The notes below the pieces were generated by a model. That model was not told the DNA's origin. It searched no databases and saw only the letters and a program-made list of their open reading frames with translations. Below are positions 1 through 32,700 of a DNA stretch of 64,000 bases, one piece after another. The DNA is taken from NCBI GenBank assembly GCA_932294295.1, contig OW028576.1:46041128-46105127 (forward strand), read 5' to 3'. Origin of the DNA: Alitta virens. Taxonomy: Eukaryota > Annelida > Polychaeta > Phyllodocida > Nereididae. Numbering within the stretch: the stretch's first letter is position 1; every line of letters begins with the position of its first letter. Position numbers and translations under genes: made by a program.

Positions 1-9
1 TAAACATAG

Positions 10-330
10 TGGAGATAGCAAGAACGTTGGGAGAAAGATCGGAGGAACACAAAAAATCGACAACATCTGCGGGCCATGTACATCAGCAGAAAACAAGCCA
101 CAAAATTGACTGGGAAAATACTAAAATCAGAGGCAAGGAAGTACAGGCGAGCTCAGCGAGGACGGAAACCTCGCGTAGAGCAAAAGGGCAAACCACTTAA
201 CCAAAAGGAAGATCAAGTAAGCCATAGCCATCCGAAGAAACAACCGTCGCTTAACAGAGATCAAGGCTGGGAGCCTGCCCCCCATTTGCTGCAGCCTTGT
301 GTCACATGACTTGACCATGGGCAGTTATAT
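10..330 (+). mobile_element. Remnant of a retroelement C-terminal GIY-YIG-type domain
   Basis: Frame-broken coding remnant. One frame reads TARTLGERSEEHKK, another GHVHQQKTSHKIDWENTKI, then a third gives SLNRDQGWEPAPHLL. The order (TLGER..EH, then a HxIDW motif, then xxLNRDxG near the end) is that of the C-terminal GIY-YIG-like region found in Penelope-like and related retroelement polyproteins. Frame changes and in-frame stops show it is dead. The family assignment is from memory of the motif order and has not been checked by a search. Confidence 0.55.
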
Positions 331-847
331 GACCGACTGAGCATGTTCAGACAGCTGAAGAAGCCCTTGAGAGATGGGTGAAAGCTCCTGGTGAGTTGTA
401 AAATGAGACGTTTGTGCTTGGAAATCAATCTGTAATCAAAACTGTTGCCTGTCACTTTTGAAGGAGATTATATTCCTCTTATGTTCGTCACTATTTAACA
501 GCGTGCCACTTTGTCCCTGGTTAAGAGTGGCAATTTGCACTGTCGATATTTACCCATGTAGACCCAAGAGGCATGTTATAGTGCATTTACAAGCTTCCCG
601 TCATGCAGATAACTTAACCATGACAACAGGTTTAATAACCTCAAGAAAGCATCAGATTTCTGGAATTTTTGTTAAACATAATGTTACTAAATAATGTTCA
701 GGATTTTCCTTTGACCCAGTTCTACAAATAAGGTTTTATAATGTAACTTCCTTATTTTTGCTATAACCTTCCTGCAATATTACCCTCTTTGCTGGACAGA
801 AAAGTCTTGAGTTATATTAAATTTTATATCATTTTCTCCGGCTACAG
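331..847. other. Non-coding stretch before the first visible ATPase exon
   Basis: No exon matching copy B exons 1-3 (MGK, the Lys-rich exon, or the DTHRISLDEL exon) could be found here, so the 5' part of copy A lies left of the window or is lost. The last 30 bases form an intron end leading to the acceptor at 846-847. Confidence 0.6.
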
Positions 848-20802
<19,955 letters not shown>

Positions 20803-23696
20803 CATCTGGTTTGCTTCCGCGACTATCGTTACCTGATGTTTCATTTTTCTCTCTTCAAAAGCTAACGTCCCCCATTATACGCACATTTTCACGTCATAGG
20901 CACCTTGGGTTGACGCCAACGTGTCACGCCTACTACCGCATTGTCCTAATTCTCAAATGTGCTTCTCAGTTTAATACCAGGTGCTCCCCAACTAAAATTC
21001 TGGCCAGTTTCATATTTTATAACCATTTCGTGTGCATGTCTTGTAATAAGTGGGTATATCGAACCATTCCTGTCAGATGAGTTGCATTTGGTGTGTAGGA
21101 TATTAATCGATGTAACGCTTGATAGGTTTAACAAATTCATATCTATTGAATAATAAGCACATTGTTATGATGCATCCTTATATCTTAATGTATCAAATTG
21201 AATATGTACATGTACACTAGTATGATAATATTATTGATATAGAGCAATCATGTGTTGACCAGTTGTTCAAAGACCATTGCTGTATTTTTCTGATTGGACG
21301 ACGGATGTTTATTTATGATCAGTTTGAATGAAGACAACTACAACCAGTTACTCTCGGGGTCAGCGAAATTGGCCAGGTCATCACCCCTTTCCCAACAAAC
21401 ACAATTACATACCTTGCAAACTTTATAAATTGTCACAAAAATATTCTGATTATTTACAATATTCTGAAACTTCGACAGGCATCTTAAAAGTGTTGTTGAT
21501 AACTTATTTTGAGTGGCCAATTTCGATGACCTTGGCCAATTTCGATGACCCTGGCCAATTTTGATGACACCGAGTGTTAGAGTCATCTTGAGTATTGCCC
21601 AGAGTAATCTGGTGTACTATTTGGAATTTCTTTAAAGCTGGTGTCGCTTACTGAATGGCCAATAGAGGACTTTCACATCTAACGTCACAAGATTGCTCTC
21701 TAGTGGAGGACGCACGATGCACACAACGGGCAATCAGTGCAAATACAAACACATGACATCACCAATGCAATATTAGATGATGTCATCAATAATTGAGCTG
21801 TGGTGACGTCATGAATTGCAAACGAACAACAGACCGGTGACGTCACAGTAAGTGACCCTCATACCTGTGGCGGCACCAACTATGAAACTTGTACATCAAA
21901 GCAAACTTGGATGTCCCGGTTTTTAATCAATATGATACAGTATATATACAGTTAAATGTATCAATAGATACTGATTGTCATGTTAATACCCTCTGTGAAG
22001 GTAAAATGTATCAATTGTTCTCTGCCATTTTACATTTTATCTGCTCTAGTAAAATAGATTGACAGCCATTGTAGAACATTATTGTGTTAGGTTCATAATA
22101 CAAGATTCAGCAGATTGTTAAACTGTGAAATGATCCTGTCAAATTAACAGCACAAAGGCCTACGAGCAACGGACACCGTGGGAACAATACGGCTTACGGT
22201 GATTCAGGATCTGTAAATCCATTGCGTTAGACGTCTTTAGGCAGTAGATATATTCTTACCTTACGAGCTATTCAATATGGTGGAAAGAGGGTCCATATCG
22301 AAGTGGCACATTTTGTCGGATACTTCTGAATCATCATACTGGTTGCCACAACCTTCAAAATTTGGTCACTTAGAACTACCTAATGGTAAACATAATTTTG
22401 GATTAACAATTGTTTGAAAAATAAACAATAAACAATTAGTTGTTAACCTGAAAATGGTGGTACATAGTACATGCAATGTTCAAACCTTGAGACAAATAAA
22501 GGATGGCTTGATATGAATTATAGACCAGATTGCAAAGGCTTATAAACGTAATAAGATCATCAGTACAGTATAATGTTGAGATTTAGAAGCGGAGCTTACT
22601 AAGCTAGAGCAATTTTCTTAACTTTGTCTATCTATCGTTGATGTTTGTTGATATTTTCCACTTGAATCCATCACGTTGAGTTTTTATAACCACAGTGCGT
22701 TCTTTCTCGTAACGATCCTTTTTACACAAAGCCAAAACTTTGTTTATAGCTACTTAGGGTGAATTGCTAATACCATGATGTTATGACATGTATTGTATAA
22801 TGTTTAACGCAGCTAAGTAGTGTCGTGATCGATGTTTAACCCGATGACAGTGTGTATGCTACGCCTCTACCAGAACCCGGGATATATGCATAAAAAGTTT
22901 CTTATGCTCTTTCAATTTAGTAAATTTAGATTTGTTACAAAATGGTGTCTTGAATTTCAACGACTGCATTTAAAACTGCATTTCTACTTTCACCATTCCG
23001 TCAAATGGGATATTTTTCTACCGTTTACTTATGTTTAAAGCTCTTACCTCTGATATTACGAACAAAATTTATACTCTATATTTTCAATTTATGCTTGAAT
23101 TTTGGTATATGGTTTTATATTTGTAATTTCTTGCTAAATTACTGTACAGACTAGGCGACCTTTTATACATTTTTGTATTCTGTATTCGCCTCTAAAAGGT
23201 ATTCGTAAAGCTAGTCGATATCATTTTGAATTGTCTGAACTTGTGTAGCTTTTTATGGATCAAAATGTTGCTGACGTTATATATATATATATATATGTAG
23301 GAATTTTTGAAAGTTTAAGAAATATTGTAAATGTGAAATAACCATGCATATGTTGAATTAGCTACCCTTATATTGGTAAGACCTTTGCTATGCTGTAATG
23401 TAATTCCCTTATTGATCAATGTTGTCTTTGCCATTGATACTAATAGCGTAATCAGTATTGTCTTCGCGAACTTCAGTGTCTATAGGATATAGCATTTCCA
23501 CCTGCAATTGTTATCAGAATTTTAGGAAATGTTTGTTAAAATGTTATTAAATATATTGTGTGTAAAAATGATCTGTTTGTTTGTAGTTTGTTGCCTTTCT
23601 GATGTTTTTAAAATCCAAATTCCCATATGAAACAACTCTTAGTATTGTATTGTCCCAATGCCACTGGGGTGAAGCTCAATCAGCTTTTAAAAGCTT

Positions 23697-23845
23697 GCGT
23701 TGGGTGGGTCTTTTTCATAAAATTGTGGACCTTAGATACAATTATTTTTAAATAGCATTCCCTGATGTGGACCAATGTGTGGACATGGACCAAGTTGGGT
23801 GGGTACGTCGTACGACCCCTTCGACCCCCCTTGGCTATGGTCCTT
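23697..23845 (-). repeat. Dispersed repeat (copy 2 of 4690-4865)
   Basis: Inverted relative to the intronic copy. Shares gttgggtgggtc, cataaaattgtggacctt and the cgacccccc end. Confidence 0.6.
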
Positions 23846-24474
23846 GTATTTTACTTGCTTCAATGAAACATAGTATAAGGCATTACCAATTTACATCTCA
23901 TGCCACTGGGATGTAACTTATATGAAGGGTGCTCGGACCAGAATATGAGAGACAGTATTATGCCATACCCTTATTTCCTTAGTTATAAATTTATTTAAAA
24001 TACTTATTCATGTTTATATAGCTACGACATCTCTTCTCACGGAAATTATTTCCTAAGTAGTTGTAACAGTTTCCATAAAACTTTCTTTAGCGCAAATTTT
24101 TACTGAGAATGCACCAACTAAAAAACATTATTTTTTCCTTGGCAATTCCAAATATTTCGTTTTTCTATAAATGACCATGCACCACAATTCCTGAATATCC
24201 ATGACTGTGCGTGTCCATTCCCTATAAATGAAATGGATGCCTATACATCACAGAGGAATAATACCCAGAGAGTGGCAGTGCAATTGAACCAATGCAGGGT
24301 TGGTATTTCACAAAATAACAAGCTTGCCTGCAGACTCACGATAGAAAATTTATGAATTTGTCAGTGTTCCATTTAAATACACAAAAGTAATTCAAATATT
24401 ATTTTTAATGTTTACATGAAAAAATGCATATTTTAAAAATACTTATTTGTGGTTCAGGATTAGTGTTTAATTAA

Positions 24475-24655
24475 CACATTATTTTCAAGCTCACAGAATG
24501 ACGTCACAATATCAAACAATCAAGTGACATCACTTTAGCTATTGCGATGATTATGACATCACCAATTTTAATGGCTGCCATTCACAACCCTGAAATTCCC
24601 TGGATGGCTTATGCAAATGAAGAACTGTCCACAGTCATGGAAATCAATGCTCTAC
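24475..24655 (+). repeat. Dispersed repeat carrying TGACRTCA motifs (copy 2 of 2500-2705)
   Basis: Shares atttcaagctcaca-like text, three gacatca/gacgtca sites and gcttatgcaaatgaagaact with the copy A intron copy, in opposite orientation. Confidence 0.6.
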
Positions 24656-25796
24656 TCCACCAAAGTATAAATGGGTGGTGGGTGGATTAGGGCTTTAAGT
24701 CCTGTATTTCTGCACCTGATGGACTAATTAAGACAGGCTGGGACCATGGCAATGAGATGATGGATGAAACAGCCATCCAACTTAGGAGGTAAAAAATGGG
24801 GAGGTATAGGGATTGCTCAGTGGTGGCGCAGGGAGTTGAGAAAGAATGAGTATTTTTAGTATTTTATTCCCATATAGTGGTAGGTGTACAATAGGTATCA
24901 CAAGTTTATTATAATTGGTGTTACTCAGCCAGCCCTCTTGGATTATCCACTTTAAAACTAGTTATATTTTACAATTCCAGGAGAGCATACCAGAGCCGCT
25001 GACCATACAGAATTGTGAAGTCCACTTAGGGTCAATGCTCATAGAAGGATAAACCAGCACCTTTAACTTCACAACACAATACAACACAATTCAATGGCTT
25101 ACAGTGGCCTTCACTTAACCGCTTAGCAAGGAAGAAGAAGAATACCATAATGTCTTTGTGACTTTTTGGGGCTACCTGCGATGTATGGAAAACAACAGCT
25201 GATAAGAGTGAAGATAATGTCATTTATGGGCAAATATATCAAGATTCCTCCAGGTGTCGCCACCATAAAGTAGCTACTTGTAATGTGCAGTCAGCTAAGT
25301 GGGAACCACTACAGAATTAAACAATAATTAAAAAAATAGTCAAAAGAGGCAAGGAGTTATAATTGGTTTGATTGATCTGCTAGCATGAAACAAATGCAAT
25401 TAAAAGCCAGCCCATTGTCCTACCTCAAAGTGAGACCTTAATATATTGCACCAGGCATTATTAATTGCAAGATTACATGCAGTTTCATGTATGTTCACTG
25501 TCAACATAATTCAAACCAATTAAAACAAACAATAGGCCTAGACCAACTATAGAAACTCAAGGCCCTACCAGCATGCACAAATTCCAATTGGAATGGCAAT
25601 TGAGCTTGACACCTTTGAACTGGCATATAAACTGATCTTTAAGATGCCACACAGAGCACAATTGCAATTATTAGCAGTTGCCAAATATAAGTGACTTTGA
25701 AAAACTGCCAATAGTTAATAAATATATATATGTTTATTAAATACACTTTGATTAAAGGTATACACAGAAATTATAAAGTTAATTTACAAATGTTAT

Positions 25797-26559
25797 TTAA
25801 TACATAAATGGAAGATTAATGGTGTAAAGTCTTTGTCTAATTTTCCAAAAATTAAGTCTTTCACTGCTGTATAGCAAATTGAGTTGAGCTGACAATGGCC
25901 ATTTAATGCTTCCATACTGTCTCCTGATCCAGTCCAGGTCTCCACTAATCAAAGATTGTGCAGATTGACTTGCCATATTGGCCAAAAACCTCACTTTCTC
26001 ATTGTCACTGTTTATCATGTTGATATAGTCTCACATCTATTGTTGACACTGTCAACGGACAGGGGCAGTCCACTAATCTCTGGTAACAGTCTGGTGTGTG
26101 TCTTTGGGGGGAGGTTGAGCAGCCTCCTTAATCCCCTGTTGTATGTTGTGTGAAAAGCTTTCACACTGGTGGCTACTTTAAGCAATGATTCACAGCTTAC
26201 CCCCTCCCCTGGAGATTGCCCAATAAATACTTGACCCTGCCAATAAAGTCAACCTTCTTTTTCGTTATTTCAAGATTTTCCTCCATATTAGAAGTAAAGT
26301 AAACCCCCAAGTGCTTTGCCTGGCTATGCCATGACAATTCATTTCCATTAAAATTTAACTGTCCTGTCATCAGTCTTCATACTTCCAAATTTTATACAGG
26401 CGGTTTTAAGCGTGTTGAAAACCATATGGTATTCCTTTGCAAACTGCTCACATATTAGTAACTGAGCAGAGTTACATTGTCTGCATACACTATAGCACCA
26501 TAGTATTTATGGCCTACCCAACATCCTATCCCGGATGACTCAAGTCTTTGTAACACTTC
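25797..26559 (-). mobile_element. LINE reverse-transcriptase C-terminal remnant
   Basis: On the - strand this reads YADNVTLLSY (YADD box decayed) near 26480, then NELSWHSQAKHLGVYFTSNM and KKKVDFIGRVKYLLGNLQG, the usual region after the RT active site, with several stops. It continues the RT remnant at 28703-29080; the two halves are separated by the TIR element. Confidence 0.75.
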
Positions 26560-28709
26560 GTAAAAACACAGACAACATACAGACGTTTCACTCCCATTGA
26601 AACCTATAGTGCCACTGACCTAGATAGCGACATCTAGTGGGTGGTGTGGAGCAGTCTGAGGCAGGGTGTTAATATATATGGGGAAAAGATATCAAAAGAC
26701 AGCTGTTACATGTCATTCATGACCAATGATCAAGTATGACAACTACAACCACTGGGGGAGGGGGGATTAATAATTATGCTCAAAATATTTAAACATAAAT
26801 ATGCATACACAACATTATTATGATATAATTATCCATGAACTATCACTTGGGTTGACAATAACTTGATATAGTCAGTGAAACAACTACAAGTATTCTAGTT
26901 ATACATCCTTTGATTCACCTTAGAATACAGTCATAATGAGCTGCTATTAGTGAGTTAACTGCCATATGTAATATATAACCACCATATACTAAATACATGA
27001 TGAACTTGTTACTATGAACATATCTGCTCTAAATCTGTGCATTAAAGAAATGGCTCTTTTTTATTTTAGGAAATACAATATATTCAAGATTCAAGAATAT
27101 ATTCTTGGGTTGATCAGGAGATACATAAGAATGTCTCATACAATTAATAATTTCTAAAATCCAGATCAGAAATGTAAATGATGCTCTATTATTATGATAA
27201 GCCATGATGTAGAAAAGTATATACATACAATTATAGTAAGAAATTTAATATTGAATGGTTCAAATTATGAAAGTTATGAAAGATAAAAATAATTCAAATT
27301 ATGAGTTATGAAAAATTATGAAAGATAAAAAGAATAATTCAAATTATGAGAGTTATGAAAAATAAAAAGATTGCACATAATAAATTATGTTCATAGGTAA
27401 ATAATATATATATATATACATACATATGTTGAGTTTAGAGTCCCATGACAGATTTTATACCAACTATCAGAAATAAGAATATCCCCCTTATGCTTAAATT
27501 TTCACAAGGTTATCTCAGTAGTGCTTTTCGCAAATATATTATACCATATTTTCAAATTATCATTATTATGCATATAATTATTTACGTATTCCAATAAAGT
27601 CTCTTGTATCGCTGGCCAGCAATTAACTTTTTGAGGGGTCTCCAATGCACTTAGAAAAAGTACGTTGAACCTCTCATATATAAGACAAATAAACAGAGTC
27701 TGAGTCTAGTCTAAAAAATAGCTCATTTTTTGCCAACCCCCCCCCCCCCCCCCCCACCCACATATCTGTAGATATAGATTTCAACGTCATCTGATTTATG
27801 ACCATTCTTCAACCTATCACTGATGTTGCTGTGAAGCTATTGCATCATCTCAGAAAACCAAATCTTAGCATGTTTTTGAGATTCTGATTACCATACAGAT
27901 ATAATCAAGCAGTATTAAGTTAATTAACAAGCTATGAATAAGTTTATTATGTTCAGATATGCATGGATTGCAGTTGAATTAAATTAAAATTAAAATGTCT
28001 ATTTGCACTATTAAAATAGTTTTAATCATTTAACTCTAAGAATTAAAAAGAAAACTGTATTTCAGATTGTTCACATGTATGATTGACAGTTTGAAATGGA
28101 CAGTCAACATAATTTGTTTTTTCAATTAACAAAAGCTAAAAACTCATCTTATTTTCTCTAACAAGTTTGGAAATCTGTATCCTTTCAACTTCAAAATTGT
28201 TACAAATCAATAGCAATACATTCGAAGGCTGGAACTGTTGGTCTCAACATATCCTTGCTGCAGGAAAGACAGACTGAATAACCTACTAGGTTAAATTTGT
28301 TTGCTACAAATCGTAAATATTACAAGGGTTATATGGTTTAGAGTGAACTGAGGTTGAATGAAAATGTTAGGGGTTGACAAACATTCCCTACAGTCCCTGC
28401 CAGCCTTTTGATCTTGGATCCTCTGCTCTCTGATTTATGCTTGACTTGACAGATAAATAACTATTATGTGCTGCTACAGACTATACAGTGCAGCTGGAAA
28501 CTGTGTTTTAAATCTATTAACCTCTGGTTATGGAGAATTTGTAATATTCATCACATGTTTTTGCAAGATTTAGTGTTTTCATGCTTGTATATCACATACA
28601 AATGATACAACAGCCCTGCCTGCTCCACACCAGCCCAAAGAGGGCAGCACCTGTCAGTTATATGGCGGGATATGGGAGTGAAACATCTGTATGTTGTCTG
28701 TGGTAAAAA
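26560..28709. mobile_element. Non-autonomous TIR element inserted in a LINE
   Basis: The body 26567-28702 (2136 bp) begins cacagacaacatacag and ends with its reverse complement. The first 31 bases of the termini differ at one base, and looser inverted similarity (gtggtgtggagcag) runs to about 100 bases. It is flanked by gtaaaaa at 26560-26566 and 28703-28709, a 7-bp target duplication. No transposase is seen. The interior has a poly-C tract (27737-27756) and a tandem (ttatgaaagataaaaa-like) run at 27255-27365. Superfamily unresolved. Confidence 0.8.
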
Positions 28710-29080
28710 TAAACATTAAAGAGGATAGGGGAAGCAATACTCCCCTGCCTATTCCATTGGAAGCACTAAAATAATCTGAAGAGATATCCTGCCAAAAAGG
28801 TCTGATCCTCTGTCGTTCATATTGGTCCAATAACAAAGACATTTTATCATATTTTACTAGATAAAACGCTTTGGAAGTGTCTGGTAAGCAAGCATAAACA
28901 ACAGATTTGTGATTCCTGTGATACTGTGTCACTTCCTTCAAAACAGTAGTACACATGGTGGTGCTGAGTTTTGGCTTAAAAGCAAACTGTAACTGTGAAG
29001 TATTTAACAACTCACTGTTCCTCATGAGGAATATAGTGTCAAACAATTTGCTTATGGAGTTTTAAAGGGCAATGCCCCTA
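28703..29080 (-). mobile_element. LINE reverse-transcriptase core remnant
   Basis: The - strand reads LQFAFKPKLSTTMCT, VVYACLPDTSKAFYLVKYDK (RT domain 2-3, D.SKAF) and GIGRGVLLPLSSLMFIF (from GvrQGgvLSPlLF). It joins in frame to the half at 25797-26559 when the inserted TIR element and one target duplicate are discounted. Confidence 0.75.
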
Positions 29081-29204
29081 TAGTTATTATCACATGCAAG
29101 ACTAACAGATCTGGGTGAAATCCATGTATAAACATAGCACTCAACAATTTAGCAATCTCTCTGTGTTAACTGTCATGTCTAGAGTCCCTCACTTTTTTCA
29201 TGCA

Positions 29205-29285
29205 TGCATCGATGCGATTTCATTCCGAGCCAAGGATTGAATCAGCATCTTGTGAATGTGACATCACAACAATGGCAATTTAGAA
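29205..29285 (+). pseudogene. Duplicated fragment of the GT49 gene's fourth exon
   Basis: Matches 31165-31245 almost base for base (gatttcattccgagc, aaggattg, cagcatcttgtgaatgtgac, caatggcaatttagaaaag). A one-base deletion in the Asp-Gly-Asp codons and substitutions (Glu to Gln, Tyr to Asn) show it is a stray copy, and it ends where the real exon meets its intron. Confidence 0.85.
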
Positions 29286-29734
29286 AAGTAATGCATATTG
29301 GCAATTTGTGATAGATAATGACTGCGTTTGAGTGAATGTGCAATTTATCCGAGGCTTTAGCGATTAATTGCATATTCACGAAAACAAGGTCATTATCTAA
29401 CTTATGCTACTTGTTTTGTAGTTGTTTGATCACTTGCTTATGACGTTCTCCCCTTAAGACTTTTGTTTGCTTATTATATAAGATGTTCATTTGATTGTTG
29501 TGTTTTGTTTCATCGTTTTACTACAACTTGTAGCCAGTCAAGTGTGACCATATTCTCCCAGGTATATACAATTTATCCCCCTGGAATCTTGGCCTCTGAT
29601 TGGATGAAAAAGGTAAACAGTGGTGCAAAGAAAAGTAATGCATATGTCATTCACAGTTTACCACCTTTGAGTGATTATCTAACCTTTCAAAATTTATCAC
29701 AAAGAAACTATTCGGTCTATCCCTCATGTGGACT

Positions 29735-29795
29735 ATGAAGAGATTACTTTATTCAACAATATTGCTTTATTTGGTCATTACTTTTATTGTGAATT
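29735..29795 (+). CDS. GT49 exon 1: signal anchor
   Basis: MKRLLYSTILLYLVITFIVN then a split Tyr codon (t|at). Short positive head and hydrophobic stretch of a type II membrane protein. Donor gtaagt. Sequence upstream (29463-29734) is open in one frame but looks like 5' UTR. Confidence 0.8.
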
Positions 29796-32700
29796 GTAAG
29801 TAATTTGTTTATATAATGTATATTTAAAATTTCAATTTGTTATGATTTCAGTGTGAACATCTAACTAATGCAGATATCATTAACGTTCTTTATTCATACT
29901 CTAGTTACATGTATAGTATATATTAATTTAGATATTACAGAATAATTACCATAATAATTTTGTTTATTAGTTTATTAATTTTCAGATAGTCACAGACTCC
30001 AAAATAAACCTAAGACCTTGAGATTACCATTTGTTTTGGATAATGCAACTCTAATCATGGAGAAATTTCAAATGCATGAGAATGAAGCTGAAGAATTGGC
30101 CCATAATAGACTCGTTACGCTGAGGAAGGCATTGCAGGAACTGCACAGCAAATTCTACAGGTAATGTCCTGGACGTTAAATTGGTGGTGTCTTACACTCA
30201 TTGTCTATGCTGAGGCAAGTGAAAGGTCCCACCCACGGGGTAAATGGTGTGGGCTCTCCTTATTATCTCTAACAGCTGGTAATATTATATTATGGAATTA
30301 ACTGCAATTAAATGCAGTTTAATCCTTCATACAATACAATACAATACCTGTTGTAATGAGGCCACAAGGTTAAAAAAAAACAACATAAAAAACATAGGCT
30401 GCCGCAGCAGCATGCCCTCAGCAAAATAATTAAATGTTTATCCTGGCAGAAAAAAATGAAAAATGATTTAAATAAATTTAAAAGTATTCAATACAGTAAC
30501 ATTTATTTAGGATACACCTCCTTTCTCATTGCATAAATTTTTCTTCCAGATTTTCTCATTCAAAATCTGCACGAAAATCCAAAAAGTGGTGTGACATCTA
30601 TGGCGACCAAGGTCGCTTACCCCGTATTGTTAAGCCGCGTGTGTGGTATCATGACTCCGTAGAAGGAGTGACTTTAATGGCGCAAGTGTCATGTGACAGG
30701 AAACGTCTTAAAATGTTCCAGAATGTTCTGCTGGGTTGGCCAGGTCCGGTGTCTCTAACGCTTTATTTGAAGAATGGAAAGGAAAATTTAATGGAAGATT
30801 TAAAGACCTTGCCATTTATTCTGTTGAAGCCAAATATTGATTTACATCTTGCAGCTGATCATTCTGTAAGTCAATTTAATTATATCTGCCTGTATATATT
30901 GTTATTAAAAAAAAACCTGAGCAAGTAATCATTTATTTTTAAAGTGACAATATGGTTAGACGTGTTTAAAATCAGGAAAATAATCAATTTTTAATTATAT
31001 AAGAAATCTATGAACTCTCATGTCCATCGTTATGGCAACATGCATTTCTTAGCGAAAACTTAACCTTACTTTCTCTTTGTTTTATTTTATTTCAGAGAGT
31101 GTACCCTCAAAATGCACTTCGCCAAATTGCCTTGGACAATGTTAAGACAGAATTTTGTTTCCACGTCGATGGCGATTTCATTCCGAGCGAAGGATTGTAT
31201 CAGCATCTTGTGAATGTGACATCACAACAATGGCAATTTAGAAAAGTTAGGATTAATTATCTAAATTTAAATGACTTTAGGACCTATATACATATAGCAA
31301 TTAATATACAGGAGAAATTGACAAATACATTTTTTGATCAATATTGGTTTCAGGTTATAAATGTTTCTTTCCTTTCGAGATTTTGGTTTGATAAGGTCAG
31401 GTCAATTCAATATAAAACAATTGATTGATTGATTGCAGTTATTAGTCATACCAGCCATGGAGTACCTCTTCACTAACAGCACCTATCCGCTAATCAAGAA
31501 ACTAGAACTTTTGAAAATGTGGCGGGAAAATAGAGTGCAGCCTTTCAAGCAGTAAGTTGTGCAATATCTAAAGATATAAATATCACAATATTATATCAAA
31601 ATGTGACAGCCTTTCTCTTAAGTCTCAACTGATTTCAAACTGAATTTCAGAAATACTTCTCCGTCCGAACACTATAATACAAATTTTGCCAAATGGATGA
31701 TAAGTATTGAAGCGTACTTGGTGAGTTGGTCCATTTAATCACAATCCAGCTATATAACATATACTGCTCTGAAAAATGTACTTATGGTGAGGTCCCAAGC
31801 TTGTATACATTATCATCCATATTTTATGAAACATTTACACTATACATGTAGACTGAATGTTTGAAGCAAAAAAATAAAAATCATGACTTAAATAAAATAA
31901 AATTCCACCTGTTAATTTTGATATCACTAATTTAAAAAAAAAGGAAGTGCTGTCAAGAATTCGAAACTACATTAATGAACAAAAGCCACAAGGAAAATTG
32001 TACAATTACTTCTGTTTCTAGATAACTAGACACGCTGAAAGATTTGAACCGTACATTGTTTTTAAAACAAAAGAAATGCCACGATATGATGAAAGGTTTA
32101 CCGGAGGACTCAATGATAAAGTTTCGCATATTTTGAAAATGGTATCACTTGGGTAAGGTTAAAACTTAAAAGCAGTAATTTAGAAATGTTGTTTATTATT
32201 GAACATTATTATTAGAAAAATAACAATAACAGTTGAATACAATTACCGTAAAGGAGGGTATTATCGACAGGGCAGGTATTTTCGACACTCACATTAGAAT
32301 GTTAACAAAATTTGGAATGCTCTAATGAGCTACCCTCTAACCCTAGACGCTCCTAAACATTGCAGCTGTGGTGAGTGACAAACTAGCCATGTGCTTGTTG
32401 TTTACATCTTGAGAAATCTTGTGCTAAAATAGCCTGCAGCAGCAGCAGCCAATCACACACTGACTCCACCATGATGCCCAAATCTTGCCTAACGGATTTT
32501 ACCAGTTCTTTGATGCTGTGTACTGTCAAGAATATGACTTAAATGTTTCAAAAAAGTACAAAACAAGTAAGTTTAGTGGTAGATGTAACATTCTAATGTG
32601 AGTGTCGAAAATACCTGCCCTGTCGATAATACCCTCCTTTACGGTACTTTTCAAAAAAAAATAAAAATAATGTTATCAAATTAATTATAACATAATATTA

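Larger units (their letters stand above)
21081..25796. other. Copy A 3' region and intergenic DNA
   Basis: No exon recognised. Possible poly(A) signals for copy A are the aataaa motifs at about 22424 and 22431; none is decisive. A 21-bp unit (ggccaatttcgatgaccct) is repeated about 2.6 times at 21515-21568. TGACGTCA-type sites cluster at 21690-21850. The repeats at 23697-23845 and 24475-24655 are listed separately. Confidence 0.5.

Noticed and set aside
340..391. Possible exon before gtgagt at 392 in the copy A upstream region
   Set aside because: The peptide (AEEALERWVKAP) does not resemble the SLDEL exon, and the sequence belongs to the retroelement remnant.
29463..29734. 91-codon open frame directly upstream of the GT49 start
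   Set aside because: No similarity to GT49 or other families; more likely 5' UTR, though an extended exon cannot be excluded.
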